DNA of 13,573 nt from DASRSS01 sp035656335 (GCA_035656335.1 DASRSS010000121.1:1-13573), one strand, 5' to 3'; shown: positions 7,519 to 13,573, counted from the stretch's first letter. Translations and numbers: made by a program. The notes: generated by a model not told the origin, from the sequence alone.

Positions 7519-8333
7519 TTCAGCACTCGGGACAGGAACGTCCGGGTGCGGTCGTGCTGGGGATTCGACAACACGTCGGCAGGATGACCCTGCTCAAGGA
7601 CGATGCCGTCGTCCATGAAGATCAGCTTGTCGCCGACCTCGCGCGCGAAGCCCATCTCGTGGGTCACGACGACCATCGTCATGCCGTCGCGGGCGAGGTC
7701 CTTCATGACGGCGAGGACGTCGCCCACCAGCTCCGGGTCGAGCGCGGACGTCGGCTCGTCGAACAACATCAGCCGCGGTGCCATCGCCAGCGCCCGGGCA
7801 ATGGCGACGCGTTGCTGCTGGCCGCCGGAGAGCTGTCCGGGGTAGTGGTCGATCCGGTCGGCCATGCCGACCCGTTCGAGCATGGCGAGCGCCTCGGCCT
7901 TGGCACGGTTTCGGGCCATGCCCTTGACGACGATCGGGCCTTCCATGACGTTCTCGAGCGTCGTGCGGTGCGGGAACAGGTTGAAGTTCTGGAACACCAT
8001 GCCGATGCGCTCGCGCTGGTGACGCACGCGCGAGGTCGGCAGCGGGCGGACGCGTCCGTTGCGCTCTTCCAGGCCCATCAGCTCGCCGTCGATCCAGATG
8101 CGTCCGGCGTCGATCGTCTCGAGCCGGTTCAGGCAGCGCAGCAGCGTCGACTTGCCGGACCCCGACGGGCCGATGATGCACACGACCTGTCCCGCGGTCA
8201 CGTCCAGATCGATGCCATTGAGCACCTGGACGCGACCGAAGGACTTGCGCACTCCCTCCACGCGCACCAGCGGCGCGCCGAGCTGCCCGGTCCGGGCGCT
8301 GTCGAGGGACGCGTTCGCGGACGGCACGGTCAT
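7515..8333 (-). CDS. Polar amino acid-type ABC transporter ATP-binding protein (GlnQ/HisP-like)
   Basis: This 272-residue ATPase is of the polar amino-acid uptake family. Motifs are Walker A GPSGSGKST (55-63), Q-loop Q115 in VFQNFNLFPH, signature LSGGQQQ (168-174), Walker B LMLFDEP (188-194), D-loop SALD and H-loop His225 in VVTHEMGFAREV, the last being typical of GlnQ/HisP. The reading frame runs far upstream over the permease gene, but the real start is ATG 8333. It overlaps the permease stop as ATGA and has GGAGGA at 8340-8345, 6 nt upstream and inside the permease's last codons. The protein should sit on the inner face of the membrane and drive import with the permease and binding lipoprotein. 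The insertion around residues 88-106 (EERNGRVRPLPTSRVRHQ) occurs in many members of this family. Confidence 0.95.
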   Translation of the reverse strand: MTVPSANASLDSARTGQLGAPLVRVEGVRKSFGRVQVLNGIDLDVTAGQVVCIIGPSGSGKSTLLRCLNRLETIDAGRIWIDGELMGLEERNGRVRPLPTSRVRHQRERIGMVFQNFNLFPHRTTLENVMEGPIVVKGMARNRAKAEALAMLERVGMADRIDHYPGQLSGGQQQRVAIARALAMAPRLMLFDEPTSALDPELVGDVLAVMKDLARDGMTMVVVTHEMGFAREVGDKLIFMDDGIVLEQGHPADVLSNPQHDRTRTFLSRVLK

Positions 8334-9277
8334 GCCAGTTCCTCCATCCGGCCGAGCCCGGGACGCATGTTGCGGCGGATCCGCGCGCCGACCGAACGCC
8401 GGTCGGACCGCTCGGGCGAGTAGTGCCGCTCCACGTAGTACTGCCCGACGCTCGCGACGGTCGTGAGCACGAGGTACCAGATCGACGCCACGATCAGCAG
8501 GGCGATCACCTCGAAGTTGGCCAGGTAAAGATGCTGCGCCACCGTGAGCAGGTCGGCGCCGGCGATGACCGAGACCAGGGACGTGGTCTTCAGCATCGAG
8601 ATGAACTGGTTGCTGGTCGGCGGGATGATCACCCGCATCGCCTGCGGCAGCACGACCCTGCTGAAGACCTGCCGTCCGGACATCCCGAGCGACTCCGCGG
8701 CCTCGCGCTGTCCCGGCGGCACCGCCTGTATGCCGGCCCGCACGATCTGCGACATGTAGGCGCCCTCGTTGATCGACAAGCCCAGCACGGCCGCCACGAA
8801 CGACGTGACCACCTGGTTGGTCTGCCATCCGGTCAGCTCCGGCCCGCCGAACGGGACAGCGATCGAGACGCGCGGGAACAGCAGCGCCAGGTTGAACCAG
8901 AAGATGAGCTGCACCAGCAGCGGCGTGCCCCGGAAGAACCAGATGTACAGCGTCGCGGAGTAGCGCAGCACCACGTTCTCGGACAGCTGCATCACCGCGA
9001 CCGCGATGCCGATCAGGATGCCGATCACCATCGAGATGATGGTGAGCTGGATGGTCACCCAGAGGCCGGAAAAGATGACGTGGGCGAACTGGTACTTGGC
9101 GATCACGTCCCAGTGGATGTTCGGGTTGACGATCACCGTGTAGCAAAGCCACACCAGGACGAAGAGCACCACCACCGCGGACGCCGCGCGGCCCGCGTGG
9201 AACCGGCGGCGATGGTCGATCGCGAGTCCCGGCTCCGGCGCGGCGGCCGCGGTGGTGTTGGGTGCCGACAAGCTCAT
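8330..9277 (-). CDS. Amino acid ABC transporter permease (HisM/GlnP family)
   Basis: This 315-residue inner-membrane permease begins with a ~30-residue Ala/Arg-rich cytoplasmic tail. A first membrane span follows at ~31-50, then the conserved domain at ~65-285: VIFSGLWVTIQLTIISMVIG, YIWFFRGTPLLVQL (the FRGTPL signature of the polar amino-acid family) and the EAA loop EAAESLGMSGRQVFSRVVLP (192-211), which docks onto the ATPase. ATG 9277 is preferred: it lies 4 nt after the binding-protein stop with a G-rich AACGGGGGC upstream, whereas a longer frame would invade the preceding gene by about 80 bp. Only one permease is present, so the importer probably uses a homodimer. The C-terminal tail after ~286 is basic and cytoplasmic. 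Confidence 0.94.
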   Translation of the reverse strand: MSLSAPNTTAAAAPEPGLAIDHRRRFHAGRAASAVVVLFVLVWLCYTVIVNPNIHWDVIAKYQFAHVIFSGLWVTIQLTIISMVIGILIGIAVAVMQLSENVVLRYSATLYIWFFRGTPLLVQLIFWFNLALLFPRVSIAVPFGGPELTGWQTNQVVTSFVAAVLGLSINEGAYMSQIVRAGIQAVPPGQREAAESLGMSGRQVFSRVVLPQAMRVIIPPTSNQFISMLKTTSLVSVIAGADLLTVAQHLYLANFEVIALLIVASIWYLVLTTVASVGQYYVERHYSPERSDRRSVGARIRRNMRPGLGRMEELA

Positions 9278-9281
9278 GCGG

Positions 9282-10169
9282 TCAGCTGCCCCCGTTGACA
9301 GTGGCGCTCTTGACGGCGCTGCCCGTGACGCCCCACTTCTGCAGGATGCTGGTGTAGCCACCGTCGGTGATCAGCTCCTGCAGCGCCTTCTGGACGGCCT
9401 GCGTGAGCGCACCGTTCTTCTTGTCGATCGCGATGCCCCACGGCGCCGCGTCGTACTGCTGGGGCAGCACCGTGTACTTGCCCGGCGACTGCTTGGCGTA
9501 CTGCTCCGCGACGGGGTAGTCGATGATCGTCGCGACCGCGCGTCCGCTGTCGAGCTGGAGCAGGCCGGTCGGGGCGTCCTCGCTCTGGATGATGTTCATC
9601 TTGGTCGAGCACTTCTGGTTCTGCTCCTGGCCGATGGCCAGGTTCGAGCTGCCCTTGGCCAGGACGACCGTCTTGCCGCAGAAGTCAGCGAGCGACTGGA
9701 TGTGTCCCGGGTTGCTCTTCGGCACGACCACCGCACCGCCGGCGGTGAAGTAGTCGACGAAGTTCACGGCCTGGCGGCGCTCCGCCGTGTCACTCATGGA
9801 CGACATGGCCAGGTCCCAGCGCTGCGCCTGCAGGCCCGGGATCAGCCCGTCGAAGGCCGCGTTGGTCATCTGCAGCTTCAGCCCCAGCTGCTTGGCGATC
9901 GCCGCGGCCAGCTCCGGGTCCACGCCGATGAGGTCCTGCGTCCCGCTCTTGAACATCTCCATCGGCGGGTAGCCCTCGGCCGTCGCGACGCGCAGCACGC
10001 CGCTGTCGCGCACGGACGCGGGCAGCAGATCGCGCGCGGTGGCGGCGGCGCCGGCCGTGTTCGCCGACGTGGCGTCCGAGCTGCCGTCGGCACGGCCGCA
10101 GCCGGTGACGCTGACGATGAGCGCGAGTGAAGCAAGGGCGGCGGCGACTGCGCCGCGACGACGTGCCAT
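9282..10169 (-). CDS. ABC transporter substrate-binding lipoprotein, family 3
   Basis: This 295-residue protein has a lipoprotein signal: MARRR, a hydrophobic core (AALASLALIVS) and lipobox VTGC with Cys24 as the lipidated residue. A short Ser/Ala/Asp linker follows, then a family-3 solute-binding domain beginning at SGVLRVATAEGYPPMEM. Typical family blocks are GVDPELAAAIAKQLGLKLQM, FDGLIPGLQAQRWDLAMSSM and the hinge region with WGIAIDKKNGALTQAVQKAL. It should be anchored outside the membrane and deliver ligand to the permease. Family-3 proteins bind polar amino acids, opines and similar molecules; the ligand here cannot be read from sequence. ATG 10169 is supported by AAGGAGG at 10180-10186, 10 nt upstream; an upstream in-frame start at 10259 would precede this RBS and disrupt the signal peptide. 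First gene of the five-gene operon. Confidence 0.95.
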   Translation of the reverse strand: MARRRGAVAAALASLALIVSVTGCGRADGSSDATSANTAGAAATARDLLPASVRDSGVLRVATAEGYPPMEMFKSGTQDLIGVDPELAAAIAKQLGLKLQMTNAAFDGLIPGLQAQRWDLAMSSMSDTAERRQAVNFVDYFTAGGAVVVPKSNPGHIQSLADFCGKTVVLAKGSSNLAIGQEQNQKCSTKMNIIQSEDAPTGLLQLDSGRAVATIIDYPVAEQYAKQSPGKYTVLPQQYDAAPWGIAIDKKNGALTQAVQKALQELITDGGYTSILQKWGVTGSAVKSATVNGGS

Positions 10170-10179
10170 GTCCTGAATT

Positions 10180-10186
10180 CCTCCTT
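10180..10186 (-). promoter_or_regulatory. Ribosome binding site of the substrate-binding lipoprotein gene
   Basis: AAGGAGG, a full anti-SD match, lies 10 nt before ATG 10169. It fixes the start and makes this the strongest RBS of the operon, fitting the higher demand for binding protein over membrane components. Confidence 0.75.
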
Positions 10187-10202
10187 GATCGACCGTCGGC
10201 CG

Positions 10203-10231
10203 ATGATGGCAGCCGTGGATCGATAGAACAA
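10203..10231 (-). promoter_or_regulatory. Possible promoter of the ABC/D-aminoacylase operon
   Basis: On the minus strand TTGTTC (10231-10226) and CATCAT (10208-10203) are separated by 17 nt, in the only AT-rich stretch upstream of the operon. This would give a leader of roughly 25-30 nt including the RBS. The dyad at 10240-10259 ends 8 nt before the -35, an activator-like arrangement. The -10 resembles the GATCAT proposed for the facing unit at 2834-2839. Confidence 0.35.
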
Positions 10232-10239
10232 TATGATGA

Positions 10240-10259
10240 ATGCTCATACGGCTGAGCAT
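10240..10259 (-). promoter_or_regulatory. Predicted operator of the ABC/D-aminoacylase operon (perfect dyad)
   Basis: ATGCTCA and TGAGCAT form a perfect 7-bp inverted repeat with a 6-nt spacer, 70 nt before ATG 10169. Read in the direction of transcription it matches the site at 2787-2806 (both ATGCT-N10-AGCAT with GATGCTCAG and AGCATTC identical). It is presumably bound by the LysR-type regulator encoded at 4165-5091 (inference). Confidence 0.65.
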
Positions 10260-10330
10260 CGATTCGATCTAGTCTCGTGTGCGCGCACGGCAGGGTCGAC
10301 CGCGTCGTGGGGCAGGCGTCGGGATCGGGT

Positions 10331-10374
10331 CGGTCGGCATACCTGACCGGCTGTGGGACGGCTAGTGAGGCCGT
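10331..10374 (-). terminator. Possible tandem hairpins after tRNA-Gly
   Basis: Two perfect 5-bp inverted repeats follow the tRNA-Gly 3' end: ACGGC/GCCGT (10358-10374, 7-nt loop) and CGGTC/GACCG (10331-10349, 9-nt loop). Neither has a T-run, as is common for actinomycete terminators. The rest of 10262-10388 shows no gene; a small palindrome GTGCGCGCAC is at 10279-10288. Confidence 0.3.
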
Positions 10375-10388
10375 CGGAATCGGCTGGG

Positions 10389-10459
10389 AGCGGGCGACGG
10401 GAATCGAACCCGCGTAATCAGTTTGGAAGACTGAGGCTCTACCATTGAGCTACGCCCGC
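10389..10459 (-). tRNA. tRNA-Gly (anticodon TCC)
   Basis: This 71-nt tRNA on the minus strand has acceptor stem GCGGGCG/CGCCCGC with discriminator T, D-arm TAGCTCAATGGTAGAGC, anticodon stem TCAGT/ACTGA with loop CTTCCAA (anticodon TCC), and T-arm GCGGG-TTCGATT-CCCGT. CCA is not encoded (CCC follows). It is divergent from tRNA-Pro, and its 3' end faces the catabolic operon. Confidence 0.95.
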
Positions 10460-10462
10460 ACG

Positions 10463-10490
10463 GGTCCGCCGAGCACTTCGCGGGCGGACC
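10463..10490 (-). repeat. Perfect 8-bp inverted repeat in the tRNA-Gly leader
   Basis: GGTCCGCC (10463-10470) and GGCGGACC (10483-10490) flank a 12-nt spacer and end 3 nt before the mature 5' end of tRNA-Gly. If transcription starts near 10490, as a TAATCT at 10503-10498 would predict, the whole leader would fold into this hairpin before RNase P processing. Confidence 0.5.
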
Positions 10491-10497
10491 GCTGCAC

Positions 10498-10503
10498 AGA
10501 TTA
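10498..10503 (-). promoter_or_regulatory. Possible -10 box for tRNA-Gly
   Basis: TAATCT on the minus strand lies 38 nt before the tRNA 5' end. No convincing -35 is visible upstream. Confidence 0.3.
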
Positions 10504-10537
10504 CCGGCTCCCGCGTCGGGGCGGCACGCGACGTCCG

Positions 10538-10543
10538 TAGACT
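10538..10543 (+). promoter_or_regulatory. Possible -10 box for tRNA-Pro (and perhaps tig)
   Basis: TAGACT lies 17 nt before the tRNA-Pro 5' end and fits the actinomycete -10 pattern TAnnnT. The start would fall near 10549. Only 67 nt separate the tRNA from tig and no terminator is seen between them, so read-through into tig is possible. Confidence 0.4.
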
Positions 10544-10560
10544 GGGCGCCGTCCAGCGCC

Positions 10561-10634
10561 CGGGGTGTGGCGCAGCTTGGTAGCGCACTCGCTTTGGGAG
10601 CGAGGGGCCGTGGGTTCGAATCCCGCCACCCCGA
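10561..10634 (+). tRNA. tRNA-Pro (anticodon TGG)
   Basis: This 74-nt tRNA has acceptor stem CGGGGTG/CACCCCG with discriminator A, D-arm GGCGCAGCTTGGTAGCGC, anticodon stem CTCGC/GCGAG with loop TTTGGGA (anticodon TGG), variable region GGGCC and a T-arm with GGGTTCGAATCCC. CCA is not encoded. An open frame running through it into tig is not coding. Confidence 0.95.
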
Positions 10635-10701
10635 CCGAGTCTCCTGCACCCCATCGCACGACACGAAATCCGATACGCCCGATCCGAGGAGCACCAGCAC
10701 T

Positions 10702-12108
10702 GTGAAGAGCACCGTCGAAAACCTGAGCCCGACCCGCGTGCGGCTCGCCGTCGAGGTGCCCTTCGACGACCTGAAGCCGGGTCTGGACGCCGCCTACAAG
10801 CGCATCGGCGCGCAGGTGCGGATCCCCGGCTTCCGCCCCGGCAAGGTGCCCGCTCGCGTCATCGACCAGCGGGTCGGCCGCGGCGCGGTGCTGGAGGAGG
10901 CCATCAACGGCGCGCTGCCGACCCTGTACTCGGACGCCGCCCGAGAGCACGAGCTGCGCCCGCTCGGCCAGCCGGAGATCGAGATCACCAACCTGGCCGA
11001 CGGCGAGTCGGTGAGCTTCACGGCCGAGGTCGACGTCCGTCCCGAGATCTCCCTGCCGGATCTGGACAACCTGGCCGTCTCCGTCGACGACGTCGCCGTC
11101 ACCGACGAGGACGTCCAGGAGCAGCTGGATGCGCTGCGCGCCCGCTTCGGCACGCTCAAGGGCGTCGAGCGGCCGGTGCAGACCGGCGACTACGTGTCGC
11201 TGGACCTGTCCGCGGCGGTCGACGGCGAACAGATCGAGGCCGGTTCGGCGCAGGGCATGACCTACGAGGTCGGCTCCGGCAACCTGATCGAGGGCCTGGA
11301 CGACGCGATCGTCGGCAAGTCGGCCGGCGAGACCGTCACGTTCACCGCGACCCTGCAGCAGGGCGAGCGGGCCGGCGCCGAGGCCGAGATCACCGCGACG
11401 GTGAACAGCGTCAAGGAGCAGGAGCTGCCCGAGGTCGACGACGAGTTCGCGCAGCTGGCCAGCGAGTTCGACACCGTGGACGAGCTGCGCGCCGACCTGC
11501 GCGAGCGCCTCGGCCGCGCGAAGGTCTTCGAGCAGGGCGCGCAGGCCCGCGACAAGCTGGTCGAGCAGCTCATCGAGGCCGTCGAGTTCCCCGTTCCGGA
11601 ATCGGCCATCAAGGACGAGGTGGACGTCCGCGAGCACGAGGTCGTGCACTCGCTCGGCCACGACGACGCCGCGTTCGAGCGCTACCTGTCGATGCTCGGT
11701 CAGACCCGCGAGGAGTTCACCGCGGAGCTGCGCGAGGGCGCCGAGAAGTCCGTCCGGGTCCAGCTGCTGCTCGACGCGATCGCGGAGAAGAACGACGTCC
11801 AGGTCAGCGACGGCGAGCTCACCGAGTACCTGGTGCGCCAGGCCGCCCGCTACAACATCCCGCCCCGCGAGTTCGCCAACCAGATCGTCCAGGCGGGCAA
11901 CCTGCCGGTGCTCATGGCCGACGTCCGCCGCAACAAGGCGCTCGCGACGCTGCTCGAGTCCGCCACGGTCACCGACGCGTCCGGCAACACGGTCGACCTG
12001 AACGTGCTGGCCCCGGACGCGCTGGCCGAGATCGTGGACGGCGACGAGGACGAGATCGAGAACGCCGACGGTGCCGTGGCCGAGGCGAACGACAGCGACA
12101 CCGACTGA
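10702..12108 (+). CDS. tig: Trigger factor, ribosome-associated chaperone and prolyl isomerase
   Basis: This 468-residue protein has the three trigger-factor domains. The N-terminal ribosome-binding domain carries GFRPGK (43-48) in PGFRPGKVP, which docks at ribosomal protein L23 by the tunnel exit. An FKBP-type PPIase domain spans ~155-240 (TGDYVSLDLSAAVDG, GSGNLIEGLDDAIVGKSAGE). The rest is the helical C-terminal chaperone domain (~245-440), ending in an acidic tail (DGDEDEIENADG) usual in actinobacteria. GTG 10702 is chosen because KSTVENLSPTRVRL is the conserved N-terminus and GAGGAG (10685-10690) precedes it by 11 nt; the open frame continues upstream only through the tRNA-Pro gene. The tig-clpP1-clpP2 order is common in bacteria and couples nascent-chain folding with proteolysis. 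Confidence 0.97.
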   Translation: MKSTVENLSPTRVRLAVEVPFDDLKPGLDAAYKRIGAQVRIPGFRPGKVPARVIDQRVGRGAVLEEAINGALPTLYSDAAREHELRPLGQPEIEITNLADGESVSFTAEVDVRPEISLPDLDNLAVSVDDVAVTDEDVQEQLDALRARFGTLKGVERPVQTGDYVSLDLSAAVDGEQIEAGSAQGMTYEVGSGNLIEGLDDAIVGKSAGETVTFTATLQQGERAGAEAEITATVNSVKEQELPEVDDEFAQLASEFDTVDELRADLRERLGRAKVFEQGAQARDKLVEQLIEAVEFPVPESAIKDEVDVREHEVVHSLGHDDAAFERYLSMLGQTREEFTAELREGAEKSVRVQLLLDAIAEKNDVQVSDGELTEYLVRQAARYNIPPREFANQIVQAGNLPVLMADVRRNKALATLLESATVTDASGNTVDLNVLAPDALAEIVDGDEDEIENADGAVAEANDSDTD

Positions 12109-12124
12109 GCCGTCACGCCCTGAG

Positions 12125-12157
12125 CGAACGGGGGGCGGTTCGGGGACTTCCGGTCCC
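12125..12157 (+). promoter_or_regulatory. Dyad and adjacent hairpin between tig and clpP1
   Basis: CGAAC (12125-12129) and GTTCG (12138-12142) form a perfect dyad with an 8-nt spacer, followed directly by a GGGAC/GTCCC hairpin (12143-12157, loop TTCCG). They may form a tig terminator or a regulator site for clpP1P2. ClgR is the known activator of clpP genes in actinobacteria, but I cannot confirm that this dyad matches its operator. Confidence 0.35.
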
Positions 12158-12168
12158 GCGTCCTTCGT

Positions 12169-12174
12169 TAGGGT
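12169..12174 (+). promoter_or_regulatory. Possible -10 box of the clpP1-clpP2 operon
   Basis: TAGGGT is a typical actinomycete -10 (TAnnnT), 45 nt before the GTG at 12220, with no clear -35. The dyad at 12125-12142 lies where an activator would sit, about 27 nt upstream of the -10. Confidence 0.35.
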
Positions 12175-12219
12175 CGATGAACACCAGCGTCACCACTACG
12201 CCGAAAGAAGGTCCGCGAC

Positions 12220-12858
12220 GTGAGCCGCTTCGACCCACAACCGATCCGGGCAGCCGAGATGCGCGCTCCCGGCGCCGGCATGACCCTGAACGACTCGGTC
12301 TACGACCGGCTGCTGCGCGAGCGGATCATCTTCCTGGGCCAGCCGGTCGACGACAACATCGCGAACCAGATCTGCGCCCAGCTGCTGCTGCTGTCGGCCG
12401 AGGACGGCACGCGGGACATCAACCTGTACATCAACTCCCCGGGTGGCTCGGTCACCGCGGGCATGGCGATCTACGACACGATGAAGTTCATCGAGTGCGA
12501 CGTCGCCACGTACGCGCTCGGGCTGGCCGCGTCCATGGGCCAGTTCCTGCTCTCGGCGGGAACCCGGGGCAAGCGCTACGCCCTGCCGCACGCCCGGATC
12601 CTGATGCACCAGCCGTCCGCCGGCATCGGCGGCACCGCGTCGGACATCGCGATCCAGGCCGAGCAGTTCAAGCTCACCAAGGTCGAGATGGCCGAGCTGA
12701 TCGCCGAGCACACCGGCCAGAGCGTCGACCAGATCCGGACGGACTCCGAGCGTGACCGCTGGTTCACCGCGCAGCAGGCCCTGGAATACGGGTTCGTCGA
12801 CCACCTGCTGACGTCCGTCACCCAGATGCCCAACGGCTCCGGTCCGGCTCCGGCCTGA
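12220..12858 (+). CDS. clpP1: ATP-dependent Clp protease proteolytic subunit ClpP1
   Basis: This 212-residue serine peptidase has the complete triad Ser105 (GLAASMG), His130 (ILMHQP) and Asp179 (SERDRWFTA), at the spacing of E. coli ClpP (S to H 25, H to D 49). The oxyanion segment SPGGSV (73-78) is present. In actinobacteria ClpP1 and ClpP2 form mixed double-heptamer barrels fed by ClpX or ClpC in the cytosol. GTG 12220 is preferred, with AAGAAGG 8 nt upstream; ATG 12259 is an alternative closer to the conserved core. ClpP1 propeptides are commonly processed near such a position. clpP2 begins 11 nt after the stop, in the same operon. Confidence 0.96.
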   Translation: MSRFDPQPIRAAEMRAPGAGMTLNDSVYDRLLRERIIFLGQPVDDNIANQICAQLLLLSAEDGTRDINLYINSPGGSVTAGMAIYDTMKFIECDVATYALGLAASMGQFLLSAGTRGKRYALPHARILMHQPSAGIGGTASDIAIQAEQFKLTKVEMAELIAEHTGQSVDQIRTDSERDRWFTAQQALEYGFVDHLLTSVTQMPNGSGPAPA

Positions 12859-12869
12859 AAGGGACTCCC

Positions 12870-13538
12870 ATGACCAACCTGCACACCCCGCTGGGCGCCA
12901 CCGGCCTGCACCTGCCGCAGTCGCGGTACGTGCTGCCGTCTTTCGTCGAGCGCACCAACTACGGGATCAAGGAATCGAACCCGTACAACAAGCTGTTCGA
13001 GGAGCGCATCATCTTCCTCGGCGCGCCGATCGACGACGTCGTCGCCAACGACGTGATCGCGCAGCTGATCGTGCTCGAGTCCACCGACCCGGACCGCGAC
13101 ATCCTGATCTACATCAACTCCCCGGGCGGGTCGTTCACGGCGCTGACGGCGATTCACGACACCATGCAGTTCGTGAAGCCGCAGATCCAGACCGTCTGCC
13201 TGGGGCAGGCCGCGTCCGCCGCGGCCGTCCTGCTGGCGGCCGGCACGCCCGGGAAGCGGTTCGCGCTGCCGAACTCGCGGATCCTGATCCACCAGCCGGC
13301 GACCGAGGGCACGTACGGCCAGTCGACCGACATCGAGATCCAGGCCCGCGAGATCATGCGGATCCGTGAGCAGCTCGAGACGCTGCTGGCCCACCACACC
13401 GGCAAGTCGATCGAGCAGGTCCGTGAGGACATCGAGCGCGACAAGATCCTCACCGCCGAGGAAGCCAAGGAGTACGGGCTCGTCGATGACATCATCGAGA
13501 GCCGCAAGAAGGCGGGCGTCGAGGTACTGTCGTCCTAG
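12870..13538 (+). CDS. clpP2: ATP-dependent Clp protease proteolytic subunit ClpP2
   Basis: This 222-residue ClpP paralogue has Ser116 in GQAASAAAVLL, His141 in ILIHQP and Asp191 in ERDKILTAEEAKEYGLVD, plus the SPGG oxyanion segment (84-87). The GQAASAAA context instead of GxASMG, and a one-residue longer handle loop, separate it from ClpP1 and match the second subunit of actinobacterial hetero-oligomers. The N-terminal ~30 residues before YGIKESNPYN are probably removed on maturation. ATG 12870 has AAAGGGA 5 nt upstream, beginning at the last base of the clpP1 stop. clpX may follow beyond the window, but this cannot be seen. Confidence 0.96.
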   Translation: MTNLHTPLGATGLHLPQSRYVLPSFVERTNYGIKESNPYNKLFEERIIFLGAPIDDVVANDVIAQLIVLESTDPDRDILIYINSPGGSFTALTAIHDTMQFVKPQIQTVCLGQAASAAAVLLAAGTPGKRFALPNSRILIHQPATEGTYGQSTDIEIQAREIMRIREQLETLLAHHTGKSIEQVREDIERDKILTAEEAKEYGLVDDIIESRKKAGVEVLSS

Positions 13539-13557
13539 CACGTCGTGGCTGCGGACC

Positions 13558-13573
13558 CGCCGGTCGCCCGGCG
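13558..13573 (+). terminator. GC-rich hairpin after clpP2, at the window edge
   Basis: CGCCGG-TCGC-CCGGCG is a perfect 6-bp stem with a 4-nt loop, 19 nt after the clpP2 stop and ending at the last base of the window. It may be a terminator or attenuator between clpP2 and the next gene; whether a T-run follows cannot be seen. Confidence 0.35.

Noticed and set aside
5291..7587. Long plus-strand frames opposite the serine hydrolase and D-aminoacylase (459 and 579 codons)
   Set aside because: Low-complexity Arg/Ala/Gly-rich translations without motifs, antisense to well-supported genes.
8334..9152. Upstream extension of the ABC ATPase as a 545-residue protein
   Set aside because: The extension is out of frame with the permease gene and lacks motifs; ATG 8333 has a good RBS and overlaps the permease stop.
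10567..10701. N-terminal extension of trigger factor reaching through tRNA-Pro
   Set aside because: The extension translates the tRNA itself; the conserved trigger-factor N-terminus and RBS place the start at GTG 10702.
12971..12983. 13-nt match in clpP2 to the 3' part of tRNA-Gly (GGAATCGAACCCG), as a possible att repeat
   Set aside because: It encodes part of the conserved ClpP2 segment KESNPY inside an intact core gene, so it is best explained by chance.
1..13573. CRISPR arrays, transposases, integrases, phage genes or long direct repeats
   Set aside because: None seen; the coding space is filled by the listed genes.

Overview
The window is high-GC DNA with GTG starts, 4-bp start/stop overlaps and paired clpP1-clpP2 genes downstream of tig. 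This points to an actinomycete (Actinomycetota). The genus cannot be read from the sequence, although the mix of core and catabolic genes would suit a soil or plant-associated Pseudonocardiales-like or related lineage (inference).

Layout. (1) 2-2767, +: the 3' part of a secreted penicillin-acylase-family Ntn hydrolase gene; its start lies before the window. (2) 2846-5091, +: a two-gene unit encoding a fold-III PLP decarboxylase of the diaminopimelate decarboxylase family and a LysR-type regulator, 8 nt apart. (3) 10169-5057, -: a tight five-gene operon facing that unit. In transcription order it encodes a family-3 solute-binding lipoprotein, a polar amino-acid type permease, its ATPase, a D-aminoacylase-type amidohydrolase and a cytoplasmic class-A-beta-lactamase-like serine hydrolase. 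The last four genes are chained by ATGA/GTGA overlaps, and the operon's end overlaps the lysR gene tail-to-tail by 35 bp. (4) 10389-10634: divergent tRNA-Gly(TCC) and tRNA-Pro(TGG). (5) 10702-13538, +: core proteostasis genes tig, clpP1 and clpP2; clpX may follow outside the window.

The most interesting signal is a shared 20-bp dyad, ATGCT-N10-AGCAT. It occurs just upstream of both transcription units of the catabolic block: 2787-2806 before the decarboxylase/lysR unit and 10240-10259 before the transporter operon. The two sites match at 18 of 24 aligned positions, including flanks, when read in the direction of transcription. In both, the dyad lies just upstream of a plausible promoter, the usual place for an activator site. 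I infer one regulon, probably run by the LysR protein encoded between the two sites.

Working model (inference): the ABC importer brings in an N-acylated or peptide-linked amino acid, plausibly with D configuration. The D-aminoacylase and the cytoplasmic serine hydrolase release the free amino acid, and the PLP decarboxylase acts on the product; diaminopimelate decarboxylase is notable for attacking a D-configured centre. The penicillin acylase may or may not belong to the same function. The tig-clp region looks ordinary.
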